A DNA stretch of 64,000 bases from Verrucomicrobiota bacterium JB023 (GCA_030673895.1 JAUTCR010000075.1:1-64000); one strand, 5' to 3'. Counted from the stretch's first letter, positions 51,091 to 60,353 are shown. Notes: generated by a model not told the origin, from the letters alone. A program made the numbers and translations.

Positions 51091-52575
51091 ATGGAGATGC
51101 GGGATAAAAAGAAGATTGTGATCGTTGGCGCGGGGCCAGGTGGTCTGGCCGCGGCGATGATCCTCGCCCACCGGGGATACGAGGTCACCGTGGTTGAGAA
51201 GGACGGGCGCGTCGGAGGCCGGACTTCATCCATTGAGAAGAACGGCTATCGTTTCGACAAAGGGCCTACCTTTCTCCACCAAAAATATATTCTCGACGAA
51301 ATCTTCGCCGAAACCGGGCGCAAGAGCGAAGACTATCTCGACTTCGTTAAACTGGATCCCATGACTCGCCTGAGCTGGGGAGATAAAACACTTACCACCA
51401 CTCCCAATCAGGAGGAGATGGCAGCGGCCATCGAGCAGCAATTCCCCGGAGACGCGGAAGGCTTCCGCCGCTTCATGAAGGATCACGCCACCAAACTGGA
51501 GGCGATCACCCCTTGCCTCCAGCAGCCTTATCATCAGCTCAAGGCTTATTTGAACAAGGAGATGGTTCGTGTCCTTCCCTATGTCGCCACGACCAAAAGT
51601 GTCGTGGATGTTCTGGACGATTACTTCGACGACGACAGGCTCAAGCTCGCCTTCACCTTCCAAGCAAAATACCTTGGCATGAGTCCTTGGGAGTGCCCGG
51701 GACTCTTTAGTATCCTAAGCTACACGGAGTATCAGTATGGCATCTACCACACCCAGGGAGGCATCGCCGCGATTCCCTGCGCCATGGCCAAGGCGTCCGA
51801 AGAGGAAGGAGCTCGTATCCGACTCAATGCGCCCGTAAGGGAAGTAACCTTCGAGCAGCGCCGCGCCACGGGAGTCATCCTTGAGGATGGTGAGGTGCTT
51901 GCCGCGGACGAGGTCATCATCAATGCGGATTACGCCTATGCGATGACGCGGATGATGAACGGGCACAACCGGGACGAGGCTGAGCTACGGAAGAAGAAGT
52001 ATTCCTGCTCGACCTTTATGATCCATCTGGGGCTCGATCAACTCTACCCCGATGAGCCGCATCACCATGTTATCTTCGCGGATGACTATCGGAAGAACGT
52101 CGAGGAGATCGGCGGAGAAGAGACCATCTCCCAAGACATGTCCATCTACGTCCGTAATAGTAGCATCACCGATCCCACGGTCGCTCCCGAGGGCAAATCC
52201 CAGCTCTACATCCTCGTCCCGACGATCAACACCCGCCACGAGCCGGACTGGGAAACGCTCAAGCAGGGCTATCGGGATCAAGTGCTGACCCGCATTGAGG
52301 AAAGAACGGGGATGAAGGATCTGCGCCAGCATATCGTTGAGGAAATTATCCACACCCCGCAGACCTGGCGGGATGAGGGCAATATCTTCCTCGGAGCCAC
52401 CTTCAATCTCGCTCACACCTTCGACCAGATGCTTTACTTCCGCCCCCATAATCGGATGAAGGATTTCGAGCATCTCTATCTCGTCGGGGGTGGAACCCAC
52501 CCTGGGAGTGGTCTGCCGACCATCTTTGAGAGCGGCCGCATCACCGCCAATCTCATCAGCGAAGAGGACGGGTAA
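51091..52575 (+). CDS. CrtI-type phytoene desaturase family oxidoreductase
   Basis: A 494-residue FAD-dependent desaturase/isomerase of the carotenoid CrtI family. The dinucleotide-binding fold is IVIVGAGPGGLAAAMI with GxGxxG at 13-18, then VTVVEKDGRVGGRTSSIE and FDKGPTFLH. The family end is LYLVGGGTHPGSGLPTIFESGR. TQGGIAAIPCAMAKASEEEGA is also typical. Likely role is stepwise dehydrogenation of a C30 or C40 carotenoid precursor; no phytoene/squalene synthase gene is in the window, so the exact substrate is open. ATG at 51091 chosen (another at 51097); the open frame upstream to 50995 has no family counterpart. Confidence 0.92.
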   Translation: MEMRDKKKIVIVGAGPGGLAAAMILAHRGYEVTVVEKDGRVGGRTSSIEKNGYRFDKGPTFLHQKYILDEIFAETGRKSEDYLDFVKLDPMTRLSWGDKTLTTTPNQEEMAAAIEQQFPGDAEGFRRFMKDHATKLEAITPCLQQPYHQLKAYLNKEMVRVLPYVATTKSVVDVLDDYFDDDRLKLAFTFQAKYLGMSPWECPGLFSILSYTEYQYGIYHTQGGIAAIPCAMAKASEEEGARIRLNAPVREVTFEQRRATGVILEDGEVLAADEVIINADYAYAMTRMMNGHNRDEAELRKKKYSCSTFMIHLGLDQLYPDEPHHHVIFADDYRKNVEEIGGEETISQDMSIYVRNSSITDPTVAPEGKSQLYILVPTINTRHEPDWETLKQGYRDQVLTRIEERTGMKDLRQHIVEEIIHTPQTWRDEGNIFLGATFNLAHTFDQMLYFRPHNRMKDFEHLYLVGGGTHPGSGLPTIFESGRITANLISEEDG

Positions 52576-52642
52576 AGCGGGTCTCGGCGATCTGTTTGCT
52601 CGACGCCGAGGTAGCCTCTACCGAGAGGATCGTCTTCGCCGA

Positions 52643-53080
52643 CTACTCCCACAGGAAGGAGCGCTTCTCGCCGAGCAACTGGTCGTCCCGATAGACACGA
52701 GCGCGCCAAGAAGTCACCCGTCCGCTCTCACGATAGTTTTCTCCATTGATGGCGATCTCCACCACCTCACTCCCCCCGAACCCATAGTCCTTGCGAAGCC
52801 GGTGGATGCGACTGCCCGTCCCAGACTGACGGTAGTCAAAGACGACTGCCACCGGCCCTTGGGGCACACGCCAGCGAATGGAAAAATACTGCCCCAGCCG
52901 GTCCCGCCGCTCCTTTTGGCTAATCGCGCCATAGAGCCGTTTCTGCATCTCTCCTCGCACCAGGGGATCCTCCGACCAATCCACCTCGGTCTCCCGGACG
53001 GTGAATTGCTTCACCTCCACGACCTCACGCGTCCCGCAGGCAGCGAGCAACCCGGCTATAGCGACCAGCAAAAGTCTCAC
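52643..53080 (-). CDS. Putative lipoprotein of unknown function
   Basis: A 145-residue protein beginning with GTG at 53080. MRLLLVAIAGLLAACG is a lipoprotein signal with lipobox LAAC (Cys15). The mature part is beta-rich (FSIRWRVPQGPVAVVFDYRQ, EVVEIAINGENYRESGRVTSW) and ends SFLWE. I recognise no family. It is divergent from the Fur-type gene with 55 bp between the starts, so the two promoters must overlap and the regulator could act on both. Confidence 0.8.
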   Translation of the reverse strand: MRLLLVAIAGLLAACGTREVVEVKQFTVRETEVDWSEDPLVRGEMQKRLYGAISQKERRDRLGQYFSIRWRVPQGPVAVVFDYRQSGTGSRIHRLRKDYGFGGSEVVEIAINGENYRESGRVTSWRARVYRDDQLLGEKRSFLWE

Positions 53081-53135
53081 ACCCCCAATGTGCTTTCCAT
53101 TCCCTCGATCCTCAATTATTCATTCGGGCATTCCC

Positions 53136-53639
53136 ATGATGCCTCCCGCTGTCCGAGAGAAATTTGACTCCTTCATTCGCTCAAAAGGTTTACGCCAGAC
53201 CGGTCAGCGGGATTCCATTGTGGAGTTCATCTTTGAATCCGATGACCACTTCACCCCGGATGAGCTCTTCGACCGCATGTCGCGGGCCGGAATGAAGCCG
53301 TCCCGGGCGACGCTCTACCGGACCCTGGCCCTTCTCTGCGAAGCCAACTTGCTACACGAAATCGATTTGGGAGATGGTAAGACGACCTATGACCCCAACT
53401 TCCTCGATCGTCCTTCGCACAATCACTTGGTCTGCGTCGATTGTGGCAAGGTCACGGAATTCGAAGATGATCACATCGAGGTCCTGCACAAATGCGTCTC
53501 CCTTCGCCTGGGCTTCCGCCCCGTCAAGCAATCCCTCCGCATCGAGGCGGCTTGTGAGCAACTCAGGGCCAAGGGCCATTGCCCGAACCTGATCCAAGCC
53601 CGTATCGAGGGCAAACGTCTGCCCAATCGGAAGAAGTGA
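53136..53639 (+). CDS. Fur family metal-dependent regulator
   Basis: A 167-residue transcription factor of the Fur/Zur/PerR family. The N-terminal winged helix has KGLRQTGQRDSIVEFIF and PSRATLYRTLALLCEANLL. The dimerisation domain has SHNHLVCVDCGKVTEFED with His95, His97 and a structural-zinc pair C100/C103. The second cysteines (C140 and C149 in AACEQLRAKGHCP) are not spaced as the usual CxxC, so the zinc site may be atypical. Which metal or peroxide it senses cannot be told from sequence. ATG at 53136 or 53139. Confidence 0.92.
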   Translation: MMPPAVREKFDSFIRSKGLRQTGQRDSIVEFIFESDDHFTPDELFDRMSRAGMKPSRATLYRTLALLCEANLLHEIDLGDGKTTYDPNFLDRPSHNHLVCVDCGKVTEFEDDHIEVLHKCVSLRLGFRPVKQSLRIEAACEQLRAKGHCPNLIQARIEGKRLPNRKK

Positions 53640-53702
53640 GGTCCGTCACCCACCCCTTTTTCCTTTTTCCTCCCGTCCGTTTTCGTTTTTGCTGCTCCTG
53701 TT

Positions 53703-55049
53703 TTGCGCTTCCTGCCCTTCATCATTCTGCTTTCCCTCGGAATCCTCGCGGGTTGGAAGCTAATGCCTTTTGAAGCGTCGGCGGTCAGGGCCCATCTGAT
53801 AGGCTTTCCCAATGCCGATCCCCAGCTGCATGGCCTGCGGCCCTGGGCCCTGTTCGCGCTCTGCCTGGTGCCTTCGCTCGGAGCGCTTTGGTATGCTTTT
53901 GCGGGCATTCTAGATCGCTATCTTTTCCGGAAAACCCTCGGAGCCTTCCTCATCGCGACCACTGCGCTCCTCCTCCTTTACCTCCTTCTCGACCTTCAGG
54001 ATAATATTGGCGAGCTGCGCGCGGTGGAGGATCCCATGGCCTTCCTGCCGCTTTATTACGGGATCCTTCTCTCGCAGGTCTTCGTTCTCCTCGCGCCCTT
54101 CACCGTCTTGCTCGCGCTTCTCTACGCTCTGGGCCAACTCTCGGATTCGAGAGAGATTGTCGCCTTCACCCAGACAGGCCGCGGCATCTTCCGGCTCCTT
54201 CGCCCCTTGGTTGTTCTCGGCGGGCTATTGAGCTTCTCCTCCTTCCTGCTCAACTACCATCTCGCCCCGTGGGCTGAAGGCTATCGTGAGGCGCTCATCG
54301 ACTCCGCCAACCGGAGCTCGGCCTCGCAAGCTACCAATATCCTGCAATACAATCAGGAGCATCGCCGCCTCTGGTTCATCGGTCGCTTCCCTTACGACAT
54401 GACAGGTGAGGAACCACTGCGAAATGTGGAAATCACCACCGTGGCGGAGGACGGATCCCTGCTGGAGCGCTTCAAGAGCGACAGTGCCAGCTGGGACCGG
54501 GAGACCCAAACCTGGCGCTTCCGCAATCCGACCCGCTTGCTCGCCGCCACCGAACCAACCGCTTCCTACGATCTCGAGCTTCCCGCCGTCCTCGAGGTTT
54601 CCAACTGGGAGGAGACGCCCTCACAGCTCATTCAGACCGGCCTGGAAGCCCGCTATCTAGGGATTCCCGGCTTGCTTGACTGGCTTCATCAGAATCCCGA
54701 TCGCTCGACCTTTCTCTCCCGCTCCTTCGTCACCCAGCTGCACTATCGCTGGGCGCAGCCCTGGCTCTGCCTCGTGGCCGTCCTCCTTGCTGCGCCTCTC
54801 GGTATCGCCTTCTCGCGCCGAGGGAGACGGGGCTCCGTGGAAGTTGCGGTCATTCTCGCCGCGCTGATGCTCTTCTCCTCCGAGGTCTTCCTCGCTTTTG
54901 GAGACTCTGGCAACCTCCCTGCCATCCCCGCCGCATGGGCCACCAACGTCATCTTCCTGCTCATCGCCTTCGTCCTCATCCAGCGGCGACTCACCGGCCG
55001 GCCCATCTACCGCAGCTTGAAGAAATGCTTCCCTGATGCGGAGAGTTAG
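53703..55049 (+). CDS. LptF/LptG-type lipopolysaccharide export permease
   Basis: A 448-residue inner-membrane permease of the YjgP/YjgQ (LptF/LptG) family, part of the LptBFG transporter that moves LPS toward the outer membrane. ILDRYLFRKTLGAFLIATTAL is the family's normal N-terminus but lies here at about residue 69; before it come two additional hydrophobic segments (FLPFIILLSLGILAG and PWALFALCLVPSLGALW). The central periplasmic beta domain and the last membrane helices (APLGIAFSRRGRRGS, NVIFLLIAFVLIQRRLTGR) are present. The start is a TTG at 53703; a later start is possible if the extension is not translated. Confidence 0.88.
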   Translation: MRFLPFIILLSLGILAGWKLMPFEASAVRAHLIGFPNADPQLHGLRPWALFALCLVPSLGALWYAFAGILDRYLFRKTLGAFLIATTALLLLYLLLDLQDNIGELRAVEDPMAFLPLYYGILLSQVFVLLAPFTVLLALLYALGQLSDSREIVAFTQTGRGIFRLLRPLVVLGGLLSFSSFLLNYHLAPWAEGYREALIDSANRSSASQATNILQYNQEHRRLWFIGRFPYDMTGEEPLRNVEITTVAEDGSLLERFKSDSASWDRETQTWRFRNPTRLLAATEPTASYDLELPAVLEVSNWEETPSQLIQTGLEARYLGIPGLLDWLHQNPDRSTFLSRSFVTQLHYRWAQPWLCLVAVLLAAPLGIAFSRRGRRGSVEVAVILAALMLFSSEVFLAFGDSGNLPAIPAAWATNVIFLLIAFVLIQRRLTGRPIYRSLKKCFPDAES

Positions 55050-55282
55050 TCGCCTTGACCCGGTCCGCGGAAGAGCTACGGCTCGATTAATTTTCTGACC
55101 AGATTCAGGCCCGCAGACCATCTCACGACGGCCTCGAAATCGCTGTCCGTGAGCCTCTCACCCCAGTCGATTCTCCACCCGCGACAGGTTAATAATTGTT
55201 CATTTGATGCCACAGCTAGCAAAAAAAGACTTTCCCGCTCTCCCCTCTTTGGCTGAAGATGACCTTCCGTTCCACTTAATCC

Positions 55283-55978
55283 ATGGCTGAGAATTACTCC
55301 ATTCGCTCCCGCTCCCACGCCTGCTGCATCACTGCCGAGGCCTTTGTCGAAGATCAGCCGTTCATTACAGCCCTTTATCCCGACCCCGAATCCTCCAGCT
55401 ACTTGCGGCAGGATTACTCTCTCCCGGCCTGGGACGCTCGCGAGAGCGATGCCGAAGTGCCTTTCTCCTACTGGCGTTCGGTTTACAAACCGCCGCAAAA
55501 GGAGGAGAAGGTGGAGGTGACCCCTCAGGATCCGGAGGCACTCTTCAGCAAACTGGTCGAGGAGGATGAGGAGCACACCGCCAATGCCCGCTTCATCCTA
55601 GCAGCCATGCTGGAGCGGAAAAAGCTCCTTCGGGAGACCGATACCCAGCAGACAGGGTCTGGACTGCTCCGCATCTACGAACACCGGAAAACCGGCGACG
55701 TTTTCATTGTGAGAGACCCGCAAATCCCTCTCGACCAAGTCGATACTATCCAAGAGGAAGTGCACCGGCTGCTCGATCCGGAATCCTATCCAAGCCCGGA
55801 GGAAGACCAGCCGGAGGCGGAGGAAACGAAGCCAGAGACCAACGGCTCCGAAGCGACGAACGATGCACCAATGGCGGACAGCGCTCCTGTCGAGGCCGAC
55901 GCCCAGGAAACTGGCGAGGAGTCCCCCACCAATCAGCCGACCGAACCTCCATCGGAGGAAGAAATCGCTGCGGCCTGA
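55283..55978 (+). CDS. Conserved-looking hypothetical protein with acidic disordered tail
   Basis: A 231-residue soluble protein. The first ~170 residues are ordered in appearance: CCITAEAFVEDQPFITALYP, SYLRQDYSLPAWD, SYWRSVYKPP, then LVEEDEEHTANARFILAAML and LRIYEHRKTGDVFIVRDP. From about residue 172 to the end it is a disordered Glu/Pro/Ser/Thr-rich tail ending EEEIAAA. I recall similar sequences only in verrucomicrobial genomes and know no function. It stands alone, with 233 bp of featureless sequence upstream. Confidence 0.8.
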   Translation: MAENYSIRSRSHACCITAEAFVEDQPFITALYPDPESSSYLRQDYSLPAWDARESDAEVPFSYWRSVYKPPQKEEKVEVTPQDPEALFSKLVEEDEEHTANARFILAAMLERKKLLRETDTQQTGSGLLRIYEHRKTGDVFIVRDPQIPLDQVDTIQEEVHRLLDPESYPSPEEDQPEAEETKPETNGSEATNDAPMADSAPVEADAQETGEESPTNQPTEPPSEEEIAAA

Positions 55979-56095
55979 GAGCATCGACCTAACGGCGAAG
56001 TCGCCTCATCGAGTCCCTCGCACCGTTCGCTTGAGGCCAAGATTCCAAGATTCGTCGTTGATGGCGGCGGCGGGACTGGCAAAGCTCCACCCGTC

Positions 56096-57004
56096 ATGAG
56101 CAAACCGACCCTCCTCGTTCTCGCTGCCGGCATGGGCTCCCGCTACGGCGGTCTCAAGCAGATGGATCCCATGGGCCCTAATGGTGAAACCATCCTCGAC
56201 TATTCTGTCTTCGACGCCATCCGGGCCGGTTTCGGTAAGGTCGTCTTTGTTATCCGCGAAGACTTCGCTGAAGCCTTCAAGGAAGGAGTCGGCAGCCGCT
56301 TCGCCAAGCACATCGAAATTGATTACGCATTCCAGAAGCTCGATGACCTTCCCGGTGAGTTCGAAGTCCCCGCAGGTCGTGAAAAGCCTTGGGGCACCGC
56401 CCACGCCGTCCGCGCAGCCCGCGAGGTGATCAACGAGCCCTTCGCCGTGGTGAATGCTGATGATTTCTACGGAGCTGACGCCTACCAGACTGCGGCTGAT
56501 TATCTGAATACCCTCTCGGATGAATCGACCGACTACGCAATTGTCGGCTACTACCTTAAAAACACCCTCTCCGACTACGGGGGCGTCAACCGCGGCATCT
56601 GCACCGCCGACGACAAAGGCTTCCTGAGCAACGTCGAAGAAGTCATCGACATCAAACGACAAATCGACCAATCCGTTGGTGGAACCGGAATCGACGGCAA
56701 TGCGCGCACCGTCGCCGAGGACGCCATTGTCTCGATGAACTTCTGGTGCTTCTCCCCTGCTTTTTTCACCCAGACCGAGGATCACTTCAGCCGCTTTTTG
56801 GCCGAGAAGCTCGAGACTCCCAAGAGCGAGTGCTACATCCCGACGGTGGTCGATGACTTCGTTGCAAAGAATGAAGCGACCTGCAAAATCTTACCCACCA
56901 CCTCGACTTGGTTCGGGGTGACCTATCCTGATGACAAGCCCCGCGTGGTGAGCTCCATCCTGGCGCTCATCAACAATGGCGAATACCCGGAAAAGCTTTC
57001 CTGA
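56096..57004 (+). CDS. Sugar-phosphate nucleotidyltransferase-like protein
   Basis: A 302-residue nucleotidyltransferase of the GT-A-like fold that activates sugar phosphates (RmlA/GlmU-like). The N-terminal signature is LLVLAAGMGSRYGGLKQMDPMGPNGE, where the G-x-G-S-R-x-G-G-L-K block binds the nucleotide. AVVNADDFYGADAYQ carries the metal-binding aspartate, and AEDAIVSMNFWCF is a late family motif. The sugar is not predictable. No hexapeptide-repeat domain is attached. A terminator follows 31 bp after the stop. Confidence 0.9.
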   Translation: MSKPTLLVLAAGMGSRYGGLKQMDPMGPNGETILDYSVFDAIRAGFGKVVFVIREDFAEAFKEGVGSRFAKHIEIDYAFQKLDDLPGEFEVPAGREKPWGTAHAVRAAREVINEPFAVVNADDFYGADAYQTAADYLNTLSDESTDYAIVGYYLKNTLSDYGGVNRGICTADDKGFLSNVEEVIDIKRQIDQSVGGTGIDGNARTVAEDAIVSMNFWCFSPAFFTQTEDHFSRFLAEKLETPKSECYIPTVVDDFVAKNEATCKILPTTSTWFGVTYPDDKPRVVSSILALINNGEYPEKLS

Positions 57005-57035
57005 GGCAATCTTCAATCCTTCCAGTCAAGCGCAG

Positions 57036-57066
57036 GCTACAGTCAGTCGACTGTAGCTTTTTTCTT
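57036..57066 (+). terminator. Rho-independent terminator
   Basis: GCTACAGTC (57036-57044) pairs perfectly with GACTGTAGC (57049-57057) around a 4-base loop, followed by TTTTTTCTTTC. It ends the nucleotidyltransferase transcript. Confidence 0.92.
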
Positions 57067-57143
57067 TCAACCCGGAGGGTGCTGGTAAGAAGGAGAAATG
57101 AGACCTTTCGCAATCTCCAAGCTGTGGGATCGTCTCCCTAACC

Positions 57144-58061
57144 ATGATACCGTCTCAACTCGTCCGCGCCGCATTCCTTGCCGACTCCCACTGTCTGGGA
57201 CCTCACTGGGTCTATAACCAAGAGGAGCTCGCCCGCCTCTATCCGGACAGGCTCAAGTCTCTGGATGCGCCGCATTCGAAGTATCACTCTCACCGCTCGG
57301 CAGGCCAGTTCACCCACTATGGAGATCAGATGCTGATTCTCCTCAAGTCCATCGCTCTCTCAGGCACCTGGAGTGCAAAACTCTTTCGCCAGCAATGGTT
57401 TGAACTAATGAAGGACTACGACGGCTATCGGGATGGAGCAACCAAGGGAACCCTGGAGACAATTGCCGAGGGTCAGGCCACGCCTGGTTCGCAATCCAAT
57501 GATCTGGCCGGTGCGTCACGGATTTTTCCGCTCTTCCTGCTTGAGCTCCCGTTGGACGATTTGGTCAAGGCTGCCCGCGAGCAGACGGCCCTGACCCATG
57601 GTGATGCGCAGGTGGTCGATTGCGCCGAGTTTTTTGCCCGCACGGTAACTGCTCTGCAACGAGGCCAAAGCGTGCCCGAGGCGCTGGAAAAAGCCGCCTC
57701 CGCGACTTATCAAGCCTTGCCCGCAAAGCAGTGGCTGGAGCAAGCCCGAGCCCAGCTTGAGAGCGAACCCAATGCGGCCACCTCCAACTTCGGGCTCACC
57801 TGCCACCTGCCCGAGGCTTTTCCAGCGACCCTTTACTTCGCCCTCCGCTGGCACGCCCAGGGTGCTGACCGGAGAGAAGAGACCTTCCTGAAGACGCTCT
57901 CAGACAATGCTTTGGCAGGTGGGGACAATGCTGCGCGGGGCATTCCGCTCGCAGCCATGATGGCGGCGTCCGGTGCCAATCTGCCAGCGAAGCAATGGAA
58001 AGAAGTCGAGGCCGCCAAACAAATCGAGGCACTGGAGTTCCTGATTGCAGAAACTCACTAG
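57144..58061 (+). CDS. ADP-ribosylglycohydrolase-like protein
   Basis: A 305-residue all-helical protein resembling the ADP-ribosylglycohydrolase (DraG/ARH) family, which removes ADP-ribose from proteins or cleaves related linkages with two metal ions. The start (VRAAFLADSHCLGPHWVYN) and the late block LSDNALAGGDNAARGIPLAAMMAA follow the family order. Key acidic metal ligands differ from the classical enzymes: GDQ at 60-62 stands where TDDT is usual, and GGDNAARG where GGDTDTIG is usual. It may therefore have changed metal binding or another substrate. Confidence 0.8.
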   Translation: MIPSQLVRAAFLADSHCLGPHWVYNQEELARLYPDRLKSLDAPHSKYHSHRSAGQFTHYGDQMLILLKSIALSGTWSAKLFRQQWFELMKDYDGYRDGATKGTLETIAEGQATPGSQSNDLAGASRIFPLFLLELPLDDLVKAAREQTALTHGDAQVVDCAEFFARTVTALQRGQSVPEALEKAASATYQALPAKQWLEQARAQLESEPNAATSNFGLTCHLPEAFPATLYFALRWHAQGADRREETFLKTLSDNALAGGDNAARGIPLAAMMAASGANLPAKQWKEVEAAKQIEALEFLIAETH

Positions 58062-58112
58062 TGCCCTGCTTACCGCTAACCCTTCCGGAAGCCGCGGCTT
58101 GTCCGCCGGTTC

Positions 58113-59687
58113 TTAGTGGCGGAAGTGGCGGTGACCTGTGAAGACCATCGCCATATTCGCCGCGTCGGCAGCGGCAATGACTTCCTCATCCCGGATGGAG
58201 CCACCTGGCTGAATGCAGGCGGTCGCACCAGCCTCGATGGCTGCGTCGAGCCCGTCAGCAAAGGGGAACATCGCATCTGAGGCAATCACGCTTCCTTCGA
58301 GCGAGAGCCCGGCCTCTCCAGCCTTCCACACCGCGATGCGTGAGGAGTCGACGCGGCTCATCTGCCCTGCGCCGATGCCCAGAGTCCGATCACTCGCAGC
58401 GAAGACAATGGCATTGCTCTTGACGTGCTTCACGACACGCCAGCCGAATTTCATGGCGAGCATCTCTTTCTCCGTAGGTGGACGCTTGGTCACCACCTTG
58501 GTCTCAAGACTATCGAGTCCCAGCGCTTCATGGTCGCGATCCATCACCATCAAACCACCGGGGCAGGACCGGATCAGAGACGACTTCTTCTCATCCAGGT
58601 AAGCCTCCAGATTCATCTCCATCAGGCGGAGATTCTTCTTCTTCTTGAGGATAGCGCGGGCGTCAGCCTCGTAGCCGGGCGCGATGATGACGTCGGTAAA
58701 GATTTCTGAGATGACGCGGGCGAGCCCTTCATCAATGGGTCGATTGCACACGATCACGCCACCGAAGGGAGCCTGACGATCCGTCTCGAAAGCCTTGCCC
58801 CAAGCCTCTCTCAAGTCCTCGTCATGCTGCCCGATGCCGCAGGGATTGGTGTGCTTCAGAATGCCCACGGTGGGCCGCTTGAAGTCCAGGATCATGTCCG
58901 CGGCCGCTTCGATATCGAGGATGTTGGTGTAGCTCAGGTCCTTGCCCTGCAGCTGGGAGAAGAAGTCCGAAAAATTACCGTAGAGACGGGCACCCTGATG
59001 CGGGTTGTCACCGTAGCGGAGCTCGCGCTCCAGCGGCAGATTGAGCGAGAAGCATCCCGCCGTCCCCTCGTCGGTCTGGCCGAGGTAGTTGGCGATGGCC
59101 GCATCATAGTCGGCAGTCCGGCGGAAAACTTTGAGCGCAAGCTCTTCACGAAGACGCAGACTGGTCTGGCCGCGCACCGTGGTCTCTCCACCAAGCTCCT
59201 CTACCTCACCCATCTCTTCGAGAACGCGGGAATAATCATTCGGGTCGGTGACCACGGTGACTGCCGCGTAATTCTTGGCCGCGCTACGGAGCATGGAGGG
59301 TCCTCCAATGTCGATCTTCTCGATTGCTTCCTCAAGCGTCACGCCCTCCTTCTCAATGGTTTCCTCAAAGGGATAGAGATTCACGACCACCAGATCGATG
59401 GTGGGGATCTCATGCTTCTTCGCCTGAGCGACATGCTCGTCCTTGTCCCGGCGCTGGAGCAAGCCCCCGTGCACCTTGGGATGAAGAGTCTTGAGACGTC
59501 CCTCAAAAAGTTCGGGCTCACCCGTGTAATCGGAGACGTCAGTCACCTCGAGACCCGCTTCACGCAGGGCAGCTGCAGTCCCCCCCGTCGAGAGAAGTTC
59601 CACCCCAAAGTCTTCCGCCAAGCGGCGGGCAAAATTCACCAACCCCGTCTTGTCCGAAACCGAAAGTAGCGCGCGTTCAATAGCCAT
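58113..59687 (-). CDS. purH: Bifunctional AICAR transformylase / IMP cyclohydrolase
   Basis: A 524-residue PurH catalysing the last two steps of IMP synthesis. The N-terminal cyclohydrolase (MGS-like) domain has LLSVSDKTGLVNFARRL, LLSTGGTA, GRLKTLHPKVHGGLL and DLVVVNLYPFEET. The transformylase domain has RYGDNPHQGARLYG, ILKHTNPCGI, KHVKSNAIVFA and IGAGQMSRVDS, and ends PGGSIRDEEVI...FTGHRHFRH. Length is normal. ATG at 59687 chosen; an upstream ATG would add 11 residues without family support. The 204 bp upstream (59688-59891) holds no gene. Confidence 0.97.
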   Translation of the reverse strand: MAIERALLSVSDKTGLVNFARRLAEDFGVELLSTGGTAAALREAGLEVTDVSDYTGEPELFEGRLKTLHPKVHGGLLQRRDKDEHVAQAKKHEIPTIDLVVVNLYPFEETIEKEGVTLEEAIEKIDIGGPSMLRSAAKNYAAVTVVTDPNDYSRVLEEMGEVEELGGETTVRGQTSLRLREELALKVFRRTADYDAAIANYLGQTDEGTAGCFSLNLPLERELRYGDNPHQGARLYGNFSDFFSQLQGKDLSYTNILDIEAAADMILDFKRPTVGILKHTNPCGIGQHDEDLREAWGKAFETDRQAPFGGVIVCNRPIDEGLARVISEIFTDVIIAPGYEADARAILKKKKNLRLMEMNLEAYLDEKKSSLIRSCPGGLMVMDRDHEALGLDSLETKVVTKRPPTEKEMLAMKFGWRVVKHVKSNAIVFAASDRTLGIGAGQMSRVDSSRIAVWKAGEAGLSLEGSVIASDAMFPFADGLDAAIEAGATACIQPGGSIRDEEVIAAADAANMAMVFTGHRHFRH

Positions 59688-59891
59688 AGTGGATGAGGCG
59701 GAATCTCTCCGCCTCCCCACGCCCTAAGCCCCGACCCGTATCTGAACAAGCCTAATTAGGGACAGATTCGCTATCACAAGCAGCGCACGAGCGAGGACAA
59801 CTACCTCGTAATTAGCGAAATGGACTGTATTACGGCACTTGGGAATCGCGCTTCATTCTTCCGCAATCCCCAAGACAACCTCTTGCCAAAA

Positions 59892-60353
59892 CTAGTCAAG
59901 CAGCTCGACGACGAGCGCAATCTCCACACAAACATTGAGTGGCAGACTGGCCACTCCGACCGCGGTGCGTGAGTGGGAGCCAATCTCTTGTCCAAAGATT
60001 TCTACCAAGGTGTCGGAGGCCCCGTTGATCACCTGGGGAACGTCGGTGAAATCGGTTTCCGCGTTCACAAAGGCTTGCAGGGAAACGAACTTCTTAACGG
60101 CGTCGAGACTCCCCACCTCGGCCTTGATGACGGCCAGCCGGCCCAAAATGGCTTCGCGAGCCGCCTCTTTTGCCAACTCGGGAGTGACGTCGGTCGGCAC
60201 CTTGCCCCGAAACTCGGGCAAACCGAGATCTGGCAATCCTCCGGAGAGATAAAGAAGATTGCCCGAGCGTACCGCATTGAGGTAGCTGGCAACGGGCTTG
60301 GTGACTTCGGGCAGGGTGATATTGAGCTCCTTGAGCTTGGCTTCAGCTGACAT
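59892..60353 (-). CDS. RidA/YjgF-family protein
   Basis: A 153-residue Rid-family protein, likely a trimer that hydrolyses reactive enamine/imine intermediates made by PLP enzymes. The conserved arginine that binds the substrate carboxylate is present in SHSRTAVGVASLPLNVCVEI. The N-terminal part reads LNITLPEVTKPVASYLNAVR then NLLYLSGGLPD, the longer form typical of the YjgF_YER057c-like subgroup. ATG at 60353 gives MSAEAKLKELN. Divergent from cysS with 184 bp between starts. Confidence 0.92.
   Translation of the reverse strand: MSAEAKLKELNITLPEVTKPVASYLNAVRSGNLLYLSGGLPDLGLPEFRGKVPTDVTPELAKEAAREAILGRLAVIKAEVGSLDAVKKFVSLQAFVNAETDFTDVPQVINGASDTLVEIFGQEIGSHSRTAVGVASLPLNVCVEIALVVELLD

Noticed and set aside
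59767-59818. TTCGCTA / TAGCGAA inverted repeat upstream of purH as a purine operator or riboswitch
   Set aside because: Only 7 bp with a wide gap, and no purine riboswitch core is visible.
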